Below the pieces are notes generated by a model. It searched no databases. It saw nothing but the letters and a program-made list of their open reading frames with translations, and was not told where the DNA came from. Position numbers and translations under genes: made by a program. Of a DNA stretch of 64,000 nucleotides, positions 36,711-45,004 are shown piece after piece; the stretch's first letter is position 1; every line of letters starts with the position of its first letter. This DNA comes from Microbacterium mangrovi (GTDB lineage Bacteria > Actinomycetota > Actinomycetes > Actinomycetales > Microbacteriaceae). The DNA is taken from the NCBI RefSeq assembly GCF_000802305.1, contig NZ_JTDK01000010.1:62001-126000 (forward strand), given 5' to 3'.

Positions 36711-37973
36711 ATGCACTTGTTCGCTGCGGATGCGCCGGCCACGACGGTCGACGTGAACTCCCTCTGGCTGCTGGTGGCGGCCGCCCTGGTGCTGCTGATG
36801 ACGCCCGGCGTCGCATTCTTCTACGGGGGCATGGTCAAGGCGAAGAGCGTCGTCTCGATGATGATGATGAGCTTCGGCGCGATCGCCATCGTCGCCGTCC
36901 TGTGGGTCCTGTACGGATACGGGATGTCCTTCGGCACGCCGCTCATCCCGCACGTGCTCGGCAACCCGTTCGACGGCTACATCGGACTCGAGAAGATGCT
37001 CGGCATCCAGCCCGGCGGCGCCATGCAGCCCGACCTGAACGGTCTCGCCTTCGTCGGCTTCCAGGCGACGTTCGCGATCATCACGGTGGCGCTGATCAGC
37101 GGCGCGATCGCCGACCGCGCGAAGTTCGGCTCATGGATGATCTTCGCCGGCATCTGGGTCACCGTCGTCTACTTCCCGGTCGCGTACTGGGTGTTCAACC
37201 TGACCGACGGCTGGCTCGCGAGCGTCCTCAAGGTCAACGACTTCGCCGGCGGCACCGCGGTGCACATCAACGCCGGTGCCGCGGGCCTCGCGCTGGCGCT
37301 GGTGCTCGGAAAGCGCGTCGGGTTCCAGAAGGGCATCCAGAAGCCCCACAACGTGCCCCTCACCCTGCTCGGTGCCGCTCTGCTGTGGTTCGGATGGTTC
37401 GGGTTCAACGCGGGGTCCGAGGCGGCGGTGGACGGCGTCGCGGCGATCGCGTGGATCAACACGCTGGCCGCTCCCGCCGCGGCCACCCTCGGCTGGCTGA
37501 TCGTGGAGAAGATCAAGGACGGCAAGCCGACCTCGATCGGAGCGGCCTCGGGCGCCGTCGCCGGCCTCGTCGCCATCACCCCGGCCTGTAACATCCTGAC
37601 GCCGGGCTGGGCGATCGTCCTCGGCCTGCTGACCGGCGCGGTCTGCGCGATCGCCATCGAGATGAAGTGGAAGCTCGGCTTCGACGACTCGCTGGACGTC
37701 GTGGGCATCCACCTCGTCGGCGGCATCATCGGCACGCTCTACATCGGCATCTTCGGCTCCGGCATCGGCCTGCTCGACACGGGTTCGTTCAAGCAGCTGG
37801 GCGCACAGGCGGTCGGTGCATTCAGCGTCCTCATCTACTCGTTCGTCCTGGCGTACGCGATCGGCTGGGTCATCCAGAAGACGATCGGGTTCCGCATCGC
37901 CAACGAGGACGAGATCGCCGGCGTCGACACCGTCGTGCACGGCGAGGAGGGATACCTGCTCGACGCACGTTGA
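36711..37973 (+). CDS. amtB: Ammonium transporter
   Basis: This 420-residue integral membrane protein of the Amt family has about eleven transmembrane helices. It conducts ammonium/ammonia through a trimer pore. Recognisable are VAFFYGGMVKAKSVVSMMM in the first helices and GAIADRAKFGSW. The pore histidine is in GGTAVHINAGAAGLALA, and the second histidine region is DVVGIHLVGGIIG. No GlnK gene follows, which differs from the usual amtB-glnK pair. The start at 36711 (MHLFAADAP) avoids a hydrophilic upstream extension and follows a purine-rich site. Regulation by GlnR is predicted. Confidence 0.95.
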   Translation: MHLFAADAPATTVDVNSLWLLVAAALVLLMTPGVAFFYGGMVKAKSVVSMMMMSFGAIAIVAVLWVLYGYGMSFGTPLIPHVLGNPFDGYIGLEKMLGIQPGGAMQPDLNGLAFVGFQATFAIITVALISGAIADRAKFGSWMIFAGIWVTVVYFPVAYWVFNLTDGWLASVLKVNDFAGGTAVHINAGAAGLALALVLGKRVGFQKGIQKPHNVPLTLLGAALLWFGWFGFNAGSEAAVDGVAAIAWINTLAAPAAATLGWLIVEKIKDGKPTSIGAASGAVAGLVAITPACNILTPGWAIVLGLLTGAVCAIAIEMKWKLGFDDSLDVVGIHLVGGIIGTLYIGIFGSGIGLLDTGSFKQLGAQAVGAFSVLIYSFVLAYAIGWVIQKTIGFRIANEDEIAGVDTVVHGEEGYLLDAR

Positions 37974-38009
37974 CGGGACCCCGGTTCGAGAAGCCGGATG
38001 CCGCGCGGG

Positions 38010-38015
38010 TAATGT
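38010..38015 (+). promoter_or_regulatory. -10 hexamer TAATGT, leaderless promoter of the PemK-like gene
   Basis: TAATGT ends six bases before the GTG at 38022. Confidence 0.6.
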
Positions 38016-38021
38016 GACCGC

Positions 38022-38546
38022 GTGGCATCCGGCTTCTTCTCGCGCGTCCTGTCGTTCCTGTTCGGTGGCCGGCCGGCGCCGGCGGGGAGGGCACCGCGCG
38101 GACACGGCGGCGTCGAGCCCGGACGCACGGGCGCGAACGCGACCGTGGAGATCGCGCCGCCCGGTCGCCGCGGACTGCGCATCGCCTACGCCCCCGCGCG
38201 CGACGGTGACCCGGACGGCGGCGAGATCATCTGGACGTGGGTTCCGTACGCGGAGAACGACGGGCGCGGCAAGGACCGGCCGGTGCTCGTCATCGGGCGA
38301 AGGGATGCCACCTCGGTGTACGCGGTGAAGCTCACCAGCAAGCCGAAGGACGGCAACCGCGACTACATCCCGCTCGGCACCGGGCCCTGGGACACCCAGG
38401 GCAGGCCCTCGTGGCTCGACGTCGATCAGGTGTACGTGGTGCACCACGACGGGATGCGGCGGGAGGCGGCGGCTCTGGACGTCGATCGGTTCGCTCGCGT
38501 GGCGCAGGCGCTCCACAAGCGCTACGGGTGGGCGGTCGGGGAGTAG
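38022..38546 (+). CDS. Solitary PemK/MazF-like protein
   Basis: This 174-residue protein has an N-terminal basic, Gly/Pro-rich segment of about 55 residues and a C-terminal PemK/MazF-like domain. WTWVPYAENDGRGKDRPVLV matches the start of the fold, followed by VYAVKLTSKPKDG and WLDVDQVYVVHHDGMRREAA, and it ends HKRYGW. No antitoxin gene is adjacent on either side. Related actinobacterial proteins are fixed chromosomal genes rather than mobile modules, so it may not act as a toxin. The gene is leaderless. Confidence 0.8.
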   Translation: MASGFFSRVLSFLFGGRPAPAGRAPRGHGGVEPGRTGANATVEIAPPGRRGLRIAYAPARDGDPDGGEIIWTWVPYAENDGRGKDRPVLVIGRRDATSVYAVKLTSKPKDGNRDYIPLGTGPWDTQGRPSWLDVDQVYVVHHDGMRREAAALDVDRFARVAQALHKRYGWAVGE

Positions 38547-38658
38547 CTGCACGGTGCTGCACGGTTTTTCCGAAGGACTACTCAATTCGGCCGGACTCGC
38601 ACTCATTCGACGCCGATTCGCGGTCGGCGGTCCTGGTCCGCTGACAGTCTCAGGGGAG

Positions 38659-38708
38659 CGGCTCTGCATCCCGATGAACACGGGCCTTGTGCGAGGGATG
38701 CAGAGCCG
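38659..38708. terminator. Long stem-loop between convergent genes
   Basis: A perfect 14-bp stem (38659-38672 with 38695-38708) encloses a 22-base loop. It lies in the 198-bp gap between the PemK-like gene and the 3' end of the helicase gene. It could act as a bidirectional terminator, though the loop is unusually long. The rest of the gap shows no gene. Confidence 0.5.
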
Positions 38709-38744
38709 TTCCGATTGTCTCGCGCGGCGGTTCGCCGCTGCGGA

Positions 38745-40745
38745 TCACGCGAACAGCGCGTCGAGCTCGTCCACGCTCACGCGGGGAACGGCAGAAGCCG
38801 ACTTCCGAGTCGGCTCCGTGATCCTCGAATCCACGACGGTCACGCACGAGAGTGCAGCACTCGTCAGAAATCGGCTCGGCTTGGCCTGCACGTGGCGTGC
38901 CGTGAACGCCGTCGGGTGCGTCGGCAGGGTCGCCGGTGCATAGATGCTCAGGGCGTCGCGCGCGCGAGTGAGTCCGACGTAGAACAGGCGCCGCTCCTCC
39001 TCGAGACCGGCGGGCGAGGCGAGGGCCATGTCCGACGGCATCGCCCCGTCCGTGGCCCGCAGAAGGTGCACGTGGGACCACTCCAGGCCCTTGGCGGAGT
39101 GGATGGTGGAGAGCGTCACCCAGTCCTCGTCGAGATGGGGCTGCGCCGCCCAATCACCCGCGCGCGTCACCGGGTCGACGGCCTGCTCGCCGACGAACGT
39201 GCGCAGGTCGCTCTGGCGGCCCGCGGCTTCGGCGATCTCCTGCACATCGGAGGCTCGGCGCTGCCAATCGGGGTAGTGCTGCTCCAGGAGCCCCGAGACC
39301 GCGTCGTGGCACGCGTCGACGAGTTCGGACACCGGGGTCTCGGCGTCGACGGCGCCGAGCAGCGACAGGGTCGTCGCGAGCCCGACGCGGGCGGTCGGCG
39401 GCGCCGCTGCGATCGCGTCCGACCCGCCGGCGATGCCCTGATCCGCGAGGATGCCGGCGAGTCGCCGTGCGCTCACCTTTCCGAGGCCGCGGTGCCGGGT
39501 GAGCAGGCGGTACCACGCGATCTCGTCGCCCGGATTGAGCACGACGCGGAATGCTGCGAGCAGGTCTCGCACGTGGGCGGTCTCGAGGTAGCCGATCCCG
39601 CCGAACTTGACGAACGGGACACTGCGGACCTTCAGCTCCACCTCCAGCATCGCGCTGTGCGAGCCGGTGCGCATCAGGACCGCCTGCTCGCGAAGGGGGA
39701 CGCCCTCCGCGTGCACGGCCAGGATCCGGTCGGCGACCGCGCGGGCCTCCTCGTCGGCGTTCTCGCATCGGACGAGCTCGGGACGCGGTGCGGCCCCGGC
39801 GCGATCCGCGACGAGCCGGATGGGGAAGTCCTCCGGGCGGGCGGCGTTCGCGAGATCGAGGATCGGCTGCGTGGAGCGGAAGTTGCGTTCCAGACGGACG
39901 AGCTCGGCGCCGGGATGGCGGTCGAGGATCTCCTGGAGCTGGCCGGCGCCGGCGCCGCGGAATCCGTAGATCGCCTGCGCGTCGTCGCCCACGACGGTGA
40001 GCCCGCGTCCGTCGGGGGTCAGCCCGTGCACGATGTCCGCCTGCACGCGGTTCACGTCCTGGTATTCATCGACGAGCACCCAGTCCCAGCGCGCCCGCAG
40101 CCTCGCACCGACGTGCGGGTCGCGAACGAGCGCCCGCCACGCCACCAGGAGATCGTCGAGATCCAGCAGTCCGCGCGCCCGCTTGCGCTGCGCGTAGGCG
40201 CGCAGGAGCCCCATGATCTGGTCGGCATGCCCGAGGGCCCACGGGAACTGCTCCGAGATCACCTCGCGTCCGGGCTTTTCCAGACTCACGGCCCGGGAGG
40301 CGATGTCGGCCATCGCCCTCGTCGTCGGCATCCTCCGGTCGGTGCCGTCCAGACCGTGTTCGCTGCGCAGGAGGTCGAGCAGGTCGACGACGTCGTCGGG
40401 TGCCAGCACGGTGACGTCCGCCAACCCCAGGTGCTGCGAGTACTCCGCCACGATGCGGTGCGCCACGGCGTGGAACGTCCCTCCGGCGATGCGCTGGGCG
40501 AGAGCCGTGTCTCCGACCATCGCCGCGGCGCGGGCGGTCATCGCGGCGGCGGCGCGCCGGGTGAAGGTGAGAAGCAGAATCCGTTCCGGCGCGACCCCTG
40601 CGTCGATGAGCCGGGCCACCCTGCTGGTGAGCACACGCGTCTTGCCCGTCCCGGCGCCGGTGGCGACGACCAGCGGCCCTTCGCCGTGCTCGACGGCTCG
40701 CCGCTGCATCTCGTCCAGCTCTTCGATCTCGTCTGTGCTGCTCAC
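38745..40745 (-). CDS. UvrD/PcrA-type ATP-dependent DNA helicase
   Basis: This superfamily 1A 3'-5' helicase has about 666 residues. Motif I is VVATGAGTGKTRVL, motif II is VLVDEYQDVN and motif III is VVGDDAQAIYGFRGA. Motif IV is LERNFRST, motif V is VTLSTIHSAKGLEW and motif VI is RRLFYVGLTRARDAL. It resembles actinobacterial UvrD2-like enzymes but shows no C-terminal HRDC domain. The last 70 residues are low in recognisable motifs. The GTG at 40745 is preferred because TACCGT lies seven bases upstream. An ATG at 40775 would add ten residues and lacks a ribosome binding site. Confidence 0.88.
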   Translation of the reverse strand: MSSTDEIEELDEMQRRAVEHGEGPLVVATGAGTGKTRVLTSRVARLIDAGVAPERILLLTFTRRAAAAMTARAAAMVGDTALAQRIAGGTFHAVAHRIVAEYSQHLGLADVTVLAPDDVVDLLDLLRSEHGLDGTDRRMPTTRAMADIASRAVSLEKPGREVISEQFPWALGHADQIMGLLRAYAQRKRARGLLDLDDLLVAWRALVRDPHVGARLRARWDWVLVDEYQDVNRVQADIVHGLTPDGRGLTVVGDDAQAIYGFRGAGAGQLQEILDRHPGAELVRLERNFRSTQPILDLANAARPEDFPIRLVADRAGAAPRPELVRCENADEEARAVADRILAVHAEGVPLREQAVLMRTGSHSAMLEVELKVRSVPFVKFGGIGYLETAHVRDLLAAFRVVLNPGDEIAWYRLLTRHRGLGKVSARRLAGILADQGIAGGSDAIAAAPPTARVGLATTLSLLGAVDAETPVSELVDACHDAVSGLLEQHYPDWQRRASDVQEIAEAAGRQSDLRTFVGEQAVDPVTRAGDWAAQPHLDEDWVTLSTIHSAKGLEWSHVHLLRATDGAMPSDMALASPAGLEEERRLFYVGLTRARDALSIYAPATLPTHPTAFTARHVQAKPSRFLTSAALSCVTVVDSRITEPTRKSASAVPRVSVDELDALFA

Positions 40746-40752
40746 GGACGAG

Positions 40753-40758
40753 ACGGTA
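40753..40758 (-). promoter_or_regulatory. -10 hexamer TACCGT upstream of the helicase gene
   Basis: On the minus strand TACCGT is followed by seven bases and a GTG at 40745, consistent with a leaderless start inside the longest frame. Confidence 0.45.
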
Positions 40759-40835
40759 TCCGACCCCTCGGACATCGAAGTCTGCCGACGGAGGGAGTGG
40801 GCCGTGCGGAGTCGTCACCCCGGCCCAGAAATGCG

Positions 40836-40860
40836 AAAACCCCCGGGTGGACCAGGGGAT
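40836..40860 (-). terminator. Terminator of tRNA-Val(CAC)
   Basis: On the minus strand a short G+C-rich hairpin with CCCC/GGGG arms is followed by a run of four T, nine bases beyond the tRNA 3' end. Confidence 0.6.
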
Positions 40861-40868
40861 TTCATCTG

Positions 40869-40941
40869 TGGGCGATACCAGACTCGAACTGATGACCTCT
40901 TCCGTGTGAAGGAAGCGCGCTACCAACTGCGCCAATCGCCC
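40869..40941 (-). tRNA. tRNA-Val(CAC)
   Basis: This 73-base cloverleaf without encoded CCA has acceptor arms GGGCGAT and ATCGCCC. The anticodon stem CTTCC/GGAAG closes loop TTCACAC with anticodon CAC. The T-loop GTTCGAG and D-loop GGCGCAGTTGGTAGCGC are standard. It closely resembles the tRNA-Val(GAC) at 42925-42996 but lies on the opposite strand. Confidence 0.95.
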
Positions 40942-41011
40942 GTAGCTCCGCGGAGCAACAGATCGATACTATACGAACTCGAAGGGGCTTCTTGACCACA
41001 AGGGGGTCTCC

Positions 41012-42592
41012 ATGAGTCGACGCGCGCTCGCCGCCGTCCTCGCGGCGCTCGGACTGGTGCTCGGGATCACCGTCTTCCCGTCCGCCTCTCCGGCGGCATC
41101 CGCAGCCGTGACAGCGCATCGCATCGCCGGGGCGGATGCCTACGCGACCTCGGTCGCCGTCTCGCGCGCCGCCTTTCCGGCGACGATCCCGCACGGCACC
41201 GTCGTGCTCGTCTCGGGCGTGTCGTTCGCCGACGAGGTCGCCGCAGGACCGGTGGCGCTGGTGCTCGGCGGCCCGGCGCTGCTGACGGCGCCCACGACGC
41301 TTCCCGCGATCGTCTCCGCGGAGATCCGTCGGCTGCAGCCGACACGCGTCCTCATCCTCGGGGGCACGCCGACCGTCGCGGCCTCGGTGGAGACCTCGGT
41401 GCGCGCGATCGTGCCCGGCACGACCCGCGTCGCGGGCTCGGACCGATTCGCGACCGCTGCGGCCGCCGTGCGTCTCGCGTTCCCCTCCGGGGCGACGCAC
41501 GTGTATCTCGCGGGCGATCCGGCACCTGACGCACTGGGGGCCGCGACCCTCGCCGCGCGTCACCGCGAGCCGATGATCCCGATCGCCGGCCTCTCGACCT
41601 CATTGAGCCCGGTCCTCACGAGTCTGCTGCACGACCTCGGAACGACCCGGGCCACGGTGGTCGGCGGCACCGGTGGGGTGAGCGCCGCCACGGTCGCGCG
41701 CCTCACGGCGCTGCCCCTGACGGTCGCGCGCATCGCGGGGGCGGATCGATACGCCACGACCGCCCTCATCGCCCGGTACTTCGGCTCGACCGGATCCGGC
41801 GTGCTGGTGGCCCCGGGGGCGGTCTCGCACGAGTCGTTCACCGCCACCGTCCTGGCTGCGCGCCGCGGCATCCCGCTCATGCTCAACGAGCCGGTGTGTG
41901 CCGGGCCCGCGCTGCGCAGATATGTGTCCGCTCACGCGGTTTCGGCCATCACGGCGATCGGAGGTCCCACGCAGCTGCGCGGTCTGGTGGCCCGGCTGAC
42001 GCCGTGTCTGTCGACGACCGCGGCCGGGAGCATCTGGGTCCTGGTCGACAAGAAGCACCACCTGAACCCGATCACGTATCGGCCCCCGGATCTGCGGGCC
42101 GTCTCGTTGCCGGGGCGCTACCCCATGCGCGCTGCGGCCGCATCGGCCCTCGAACGGCTCTCCGCGGCATCCCGCGCAGCCGGGCACGGCACGCTCGGCG
42201 TGGTGAGCGGTTTCCGGTCGTACGCGTACCAGCAGTCGCTCTACGCGCATTACGTGAGCGCGAAGGGGCAGAAGTGGGCCGATCTCGCCTCGGCGCGGGC
42301 CGGCTACAGCGAACATCAGACGGGCTTGGCGGCGGACGTGGTCGCCTGCGCGCCGGGCTGCGGATCGATGGACGGATTCGGGTCGTCGGGCACGGGGCGG
42401 TGGGTCACGGCCAACGCGTGGCGGTACGGGTTCATCGTGCGGTACGAATCCGGGCGCACCTCGATCACCGGCTACGCAGCGGAGCCATGGCATCTGCGGT
42501 ACGTCGGCGGCGCGCTGGCGGCCGACTACCACGCGGGCGGGTTCCACACCCTGGAGCAGTATCTGGCGTATCCGCCGGCCCCGACGTACTGA
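41012..42592 (+). CDS. Secreted cell-wall-binding repeat / VanY-type carboxypeptidase
   Basis: This 526-residue secreted protein has a signal peptide (residues 1-31, hydrophobic AAVLAALGLVLGITVF, cleavage near SAA). Three cell-wall-binding repeat 2 modules lie at about 33-120, 125-215 and 225-320, each starting with an RIAGADAYAT or RVAGSDRFAT-type motif. A VanY-type D-alanyl-D-alanine carboxypeptidase domain follows at about 345-515. Its zinc site is visible in YSEHQTGLAADV (His, Asp) and EPWHLRYVG (His), with GVVSGFRSYAYQQ upstream. It probably trims peptidoglycan stem peptides at the wall. A ribosome binding site AAGGGGG precedes the ATG. The gene sits between inverted tRNA-Val genes. Confidence 0.9.
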   Translation: MSRRALAAVLAALGLVLGITVFPSASPAASAAVTAHRIAGADAYATSVAVSRAAFPATIPHGTVVLVSGVSFADEVAAGPVALVLGGPALLTAPTTLPAIVSAEIRRLQPTRVLILGGTPTVAASVETSVRAIVPGTTRVAGSDRFATAAAAVRLAFPSGATHVYLAGDPAPDALGAATLAARHREPMIPIAGLSTSLSPVLTSLLHDLGTTRATVVGGTGGVSAATVARLTALPLTVARIAGADRYATTALIARYFGSTGSGVLVAPGAVSHESFTATVLAARRGIPLMLNEPVCAGPALRRYVSAHAVSAITAIGGPTQLRGLVARLTPCLSTTAAGSIWVLVDKKHHLNPITYRPPDLRAVSLPGRYPMRAAAASALERLSAASRAAGHGTLGVVSGFRSYAYQQSLYAHYVSAKGQKWADLASARAGYSEHQTGLAADVVACAPGCGSMDGFGSSGTGRWVTANAWRYGFIVRYESGRTSITGYAAEPWHLRYVGGALAADYHAGGFHTLEQYLAYPPAPTY

Positions 42593-42629
42593 TGCGGCAC
42601 AGTGTGACACGCGCGGGGCGCACTCGTTT

Positions 42630-42657
42630 TTGCACTTGCGCGAACGTCGGGTAAAGT
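42630..42657 (+). promoter_or_regulatory. Promoter of the tRNA Gly-Cys-Val operon
   Basis: TTGCAC (42630-42635) and TAAAGT (42652-42657) are separated by 16 bases. The predicted transcription start is about 25 bases before tRNA-Gly. Confidence 0.65.
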
Positions 42658-42689
42658 CAATGGAGTCGCCGGGGCAGCCCGGAAGACAC

Positions 42690-42762
42690 GCGGATGTAGC
42701 GCAGTTGGTAGCGCATCACCTTGCCAAGGTGAGGGTCGCGAGTTCGAGTCTCGTCATCCGCT
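42690..42762 (+). tRNA. tRNA-Gly(GCC)
   Basis: This 73-base cloverleaf has acceptor arms GCGGATG and CATCCGC. The anticodon stem CACC/GGTG closes loop TTGCCAA with anticodon GCC. The T-loop is GTTCGAG. It is the first gene of a three-tRNA operon. Confidence 0.96.
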
Positions 42763-42812
42763 CGAGTGCGGGGATCTTCTTCGGAAGATCACGCCGTGGT
42801 CCATCCACACGC

Positions 42813-42883
42813 GGTGGCGTGGCCGAGCGGCTAGGCACCGGCCTGCAAAGCCGTTTACACGGGTTCGAATCCCGTCGCCACCT
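42813..42883 (+). tRNA. tRNA-Cys(GCA)
   Basis: This 71-base cloverleaf has acceptor arms GGTGGCG and CGCCACC with discriminator T, which is typical of tRNA-Cys. The anticodon loop CTGCAAA gives anticodon GCA, and the T-loop is GTTCGAA. It is the second gene of the tRNA operon. Confidence 0.96.
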
Positions 42884-42924
42884 CCACTCCCGACTTCGGT
42901 CGGACAAATCAACAGCCTTGACAG

Positions 42925-42996
42925 GCGCGATTGGCGCAGCGGTAGCGCGCTTCCCTGACACGGAAGAGGTCACTGGTTCGATCCCAGTATCGCGCA
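42925..42996 (+). tRNA. tRNA-Val(GAC)
   Basis: This 72-base cloverleaf has acceptor arms GCGCGAT and ATCGCGC. The anticodon stem CTTCC/GGAAG closes loop CTGACAC with anticodon GAC. It is the last tRNA before a rho-independent terminator. Confidence 0.96.
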
Positions 42997-43003
42997 CAGA
43001 GAG

Positions 43004-43028
43004 AACCCCCGGTCACCCGGGGGTTTTT
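43004..43028 (+). terminator. Rho-independent terminator of the tRNA operon
   Basis: A 9-bp stem (43004-43012 with 43017-43025) with a 4-base loop runs into five T residues (43024-43028), seven bases beyond tRNA-Val. The remaining 180 bp up to the acyltransferase gene contain no recognisable gene. Confidence 0.9.
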
Positions 43029-43207
43029 GCTTTTCCCGGGCGACATCGCGCCGATTCCAAGGGGATTCGCACGAATCGCTCCCGTGGCGCTCAAGGTCGT
43101 TCACTACCGTTTTCTGCACCGCCACGTACCGTACCGGTCACCCTTTGGCGGGTCGGCGTTCGCGTCGATATCGGGTTGATCGGTCGCTCGGCGACGAAAG
43201 CGGCTCG

Positions 43208-44440
43208 ATGACCTCACAGACGCCAACCGGCACGACGAGGCTCGCCGCGCTGGACGGATTGCGCGGCATCGCGTGCCTGGTGGTGCTGCTGCACCACTGC
43301 ATGCTGAGCATTCCCGTCTTCGCGGATGCGTACTTCGACGGCACCCGCGCCCGCGCCACGCAGAGCCCCGGCGAGTACCTGCTCACATGGTCGCCGCTGC
43401 ACCTCGTGTGGGAGGGCACCGGCGCGGTGTGGACGTTCTTCGTGCTGAGCGGCTTCGTGCTCACTCGCCAGGTCCTCGTCTCCCGCAGCTTCACCTGGCG
43501 CTCCTACTACCCGCAGCGCATCATCCGGCTGTACGTTCCGGTGATCGTCGCGGTGGCCCTCGCGTTCGCGCTGGTGACCCTCTTCGGCAGCGCCCCGCAG
43601 GATGCCGCGCCCAGCGACTGGATCGCCCGCCGGGCCGATTCCATGAACCCGAGCGGCGTCCTCCACGACCTCACCCTGCTGTTCGGGGCGGGGGCGGGAA
43701 TCTCGCCGCTGTGGTCGCTGCAGTGGGAGGTCTGGTTCTCGCTGCTGCTGCCGCTGTACGTCTTCGCCGTGCGGGCACGCGCGGGTGTGCCGGGGCGCCT
43801 CGCCCTCGCCACGGTTCCGGCCGCGGTCTTCGCCGTCTTCGCGCTGGGCGGCGGACAGTACCTCGTGGTGTTCCTGGTCGGCGCCGCTCTGGCGAGCCTG
43901 CACGACCGGTCGGCGGCGCCCGTGGCTGCCATCGCCGCGCGCCCCCGCCTGGCGCGGGCGGTGATCGCGGTTGCGGTCGCGGGGGTGGTCGTGCTGCTGC
44001 CCGCGCGGTGGACGCTCTGGTTCCTGCACCTTCCGGGGCCCGCGACGATGGCCCTGTCCGTGTCCGCGGCGGCGGTCGTCGTGCTGCTGGTGCTGCACTG
44101 GCCGGTCCTCGATCGGGCGCTGAGCCGGCGTGCCGTCGTGTGGGCGGGGGCGGTGTCGTTCAGCCTCTACCTCGTGCACGAGCCGATCCTGGTCTCCGCG
44201 GTTCGCGTGTTCGGCGATCGCCATCTGTGGCTCTCGCTGCCGCTGGCCGCGGCGACCGCCCTCATCGTCGCGGAGCTCTTCCGCCGCTACGTCGAGGCGC
44301 CCTCCGCGACGCTTGCCCGCCACGCAGGCCGGACGATCGCCGACTGGCGGCCACGGGCGTCCTGGGCGTCCGCGCCCGGCCCGGTGCGGACGCCGGCCCA
44401 CGAGCTGTGGCGCGTCTCCGCCGGCATCGGAAATCGCTGA
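43208..44440 (+). CDS. Acyltransferase 3 family membrane protein
   Basis: This 410-residue polytopic membrane protein of the OafA/YrhL acyltransferase 3 family has about ten hydrophobic segments. Such enzymes O-acetylate or otherwise acylate polysaccharides, peptidoglycan or antibiotics. The first segment holds LDGLRGIACLVVLLHHC with the conserved arginine and histidine. FFVLSGFVLTRQV and YPQRIIRLYVPV follow, and VSFSLYLVHEPIL near the C-terminus is the second signature. The start at 43208 (MTSQTPTG) removes a basic upstream stretch. The substrate is unknown. Its place next to the tRNA cluster and VanY gene suggests a cell-surface role. Confidence 0.88.
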   Translation: MTSQTPTGTTRLAALDGLRGIACLVVLLHHCMLSIPVFADAYFDGTRARATQSPGEYLLTWSPLHLVWEGTGAVWTFFVLSGFVLTRQVLVSRSFTWRSYYPQRIIRLYVPVIVAVALAFALVTLFGSAPQDAAPSDWIARRADSMNPSGVLHDLTLLFGAGAGISPLWSLQWEVWFSLLLPLYVFAVRARAGVPGRLALATVPAAVFAVFALGGGQYLVVFLVGAALASLHDRSAAPVAAIAARPRLARAVIAVAVAGVVVLLPARWTLWFLHLPGPATMALSVSAAAVVVLLVLHWPVLDRALSRRAVVWAGAVSFSLYLVHEPILVSAVRVFGDRHLWLSLPLAAATALIVAELFRRYVEAPSATLARHAGRTIADWRPRASWASAPGPVRTPAHELWRVSAGIGNR

Positions 44441-44488
44441 GCGGAACAGGACGCGCCCGTTCGCTATCGGCATCCGGCGGTGTCCGCC

Positions 44489-44494
44489 TAGGCT
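44489..44494 (+). promoter_or_regulatory. -10 hexamer TAGGCT, leaderless promoter
   Basis: TAGGCT ends six bases before the ATG at 44501, with no ribosome binding site. Confidence 0.65.
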
Positions 44495-44500
44495 CTGAGC

Positions 44501-45004
44501 ATGGCCAAGCTCGTGCTCACAGCGGTCGGAGAAGACCGCGCCGGACTCGTTCGATCCCTCGCCGACGCGGTGAACGCGCACGGCGGCAACTGGGAGACCA
44601 GCGAACTCGCAGAGCTGGCGGGAGTGTTCGCCGGCGTCATCCTCGTCTCCGTGCCCGATGATCGGGTCGACGCACTTCGCGGCGATCTCGCCGGTGTGGC
44701 CGGGCTCCAGGTGACACCGCACGTCGGCACGGACGTGCCGGTCCGCCACGGCGTGCAGATGGAGTTCAGCGTGCTCGGCAACGACCACCCCGGGATCGTG
44801 CGCGAGATCAGCGACACGCTGGCCCGCCACCGGCTCACGATCGACCACCTCACGAGCCGGACCATCGACGCGCCGATGTCCGGCGGCACGCTCTTCGAGG
44901 CGACCGTGCGGGTGCGTCCCCTCGAGGGGGCGGACCTGGAGGCCGCCGTGGTCGATCTGGAACGCCTCGCGGGCGAGATCCAGGTCGACCTCACCGTGGC
45001 GTGA
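44501..45004 (+). CDS. Tandem ACT-domain protein, GcvR-like
   Basis: This 167-residue protein is made of two ACT domains, at about 1-80 (LVLTAVGEDRAGLVRSLADAV) and 88-167 (MEFSVLGNDHPGIVREISDTL). This is the architecture of the glycine-cleavage repressor accessory protein GcvR. ACT domains bind amino acids. No DNA-binding domain is present, so it would act through a partner. It is translationally coupled by GTGA to the AlkD-like gene. The regulated pathway cannot be read from context. Confidence 0.85.
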   Translation: MAKLVLTAVGEDRAGLVRSLADAVNAHGGNWETSELAELAGVFAGVILVSVPDDRVDALRGDLAGVAGLQVTPHVGTDVPVRHGVQMEFSVLGNDHPGIVREISDTLARHRLTIDHLTSRTIDAPMSGGTLFEATVRVRPLEGADLEAAVVDLERLAGEIQVDLTVA

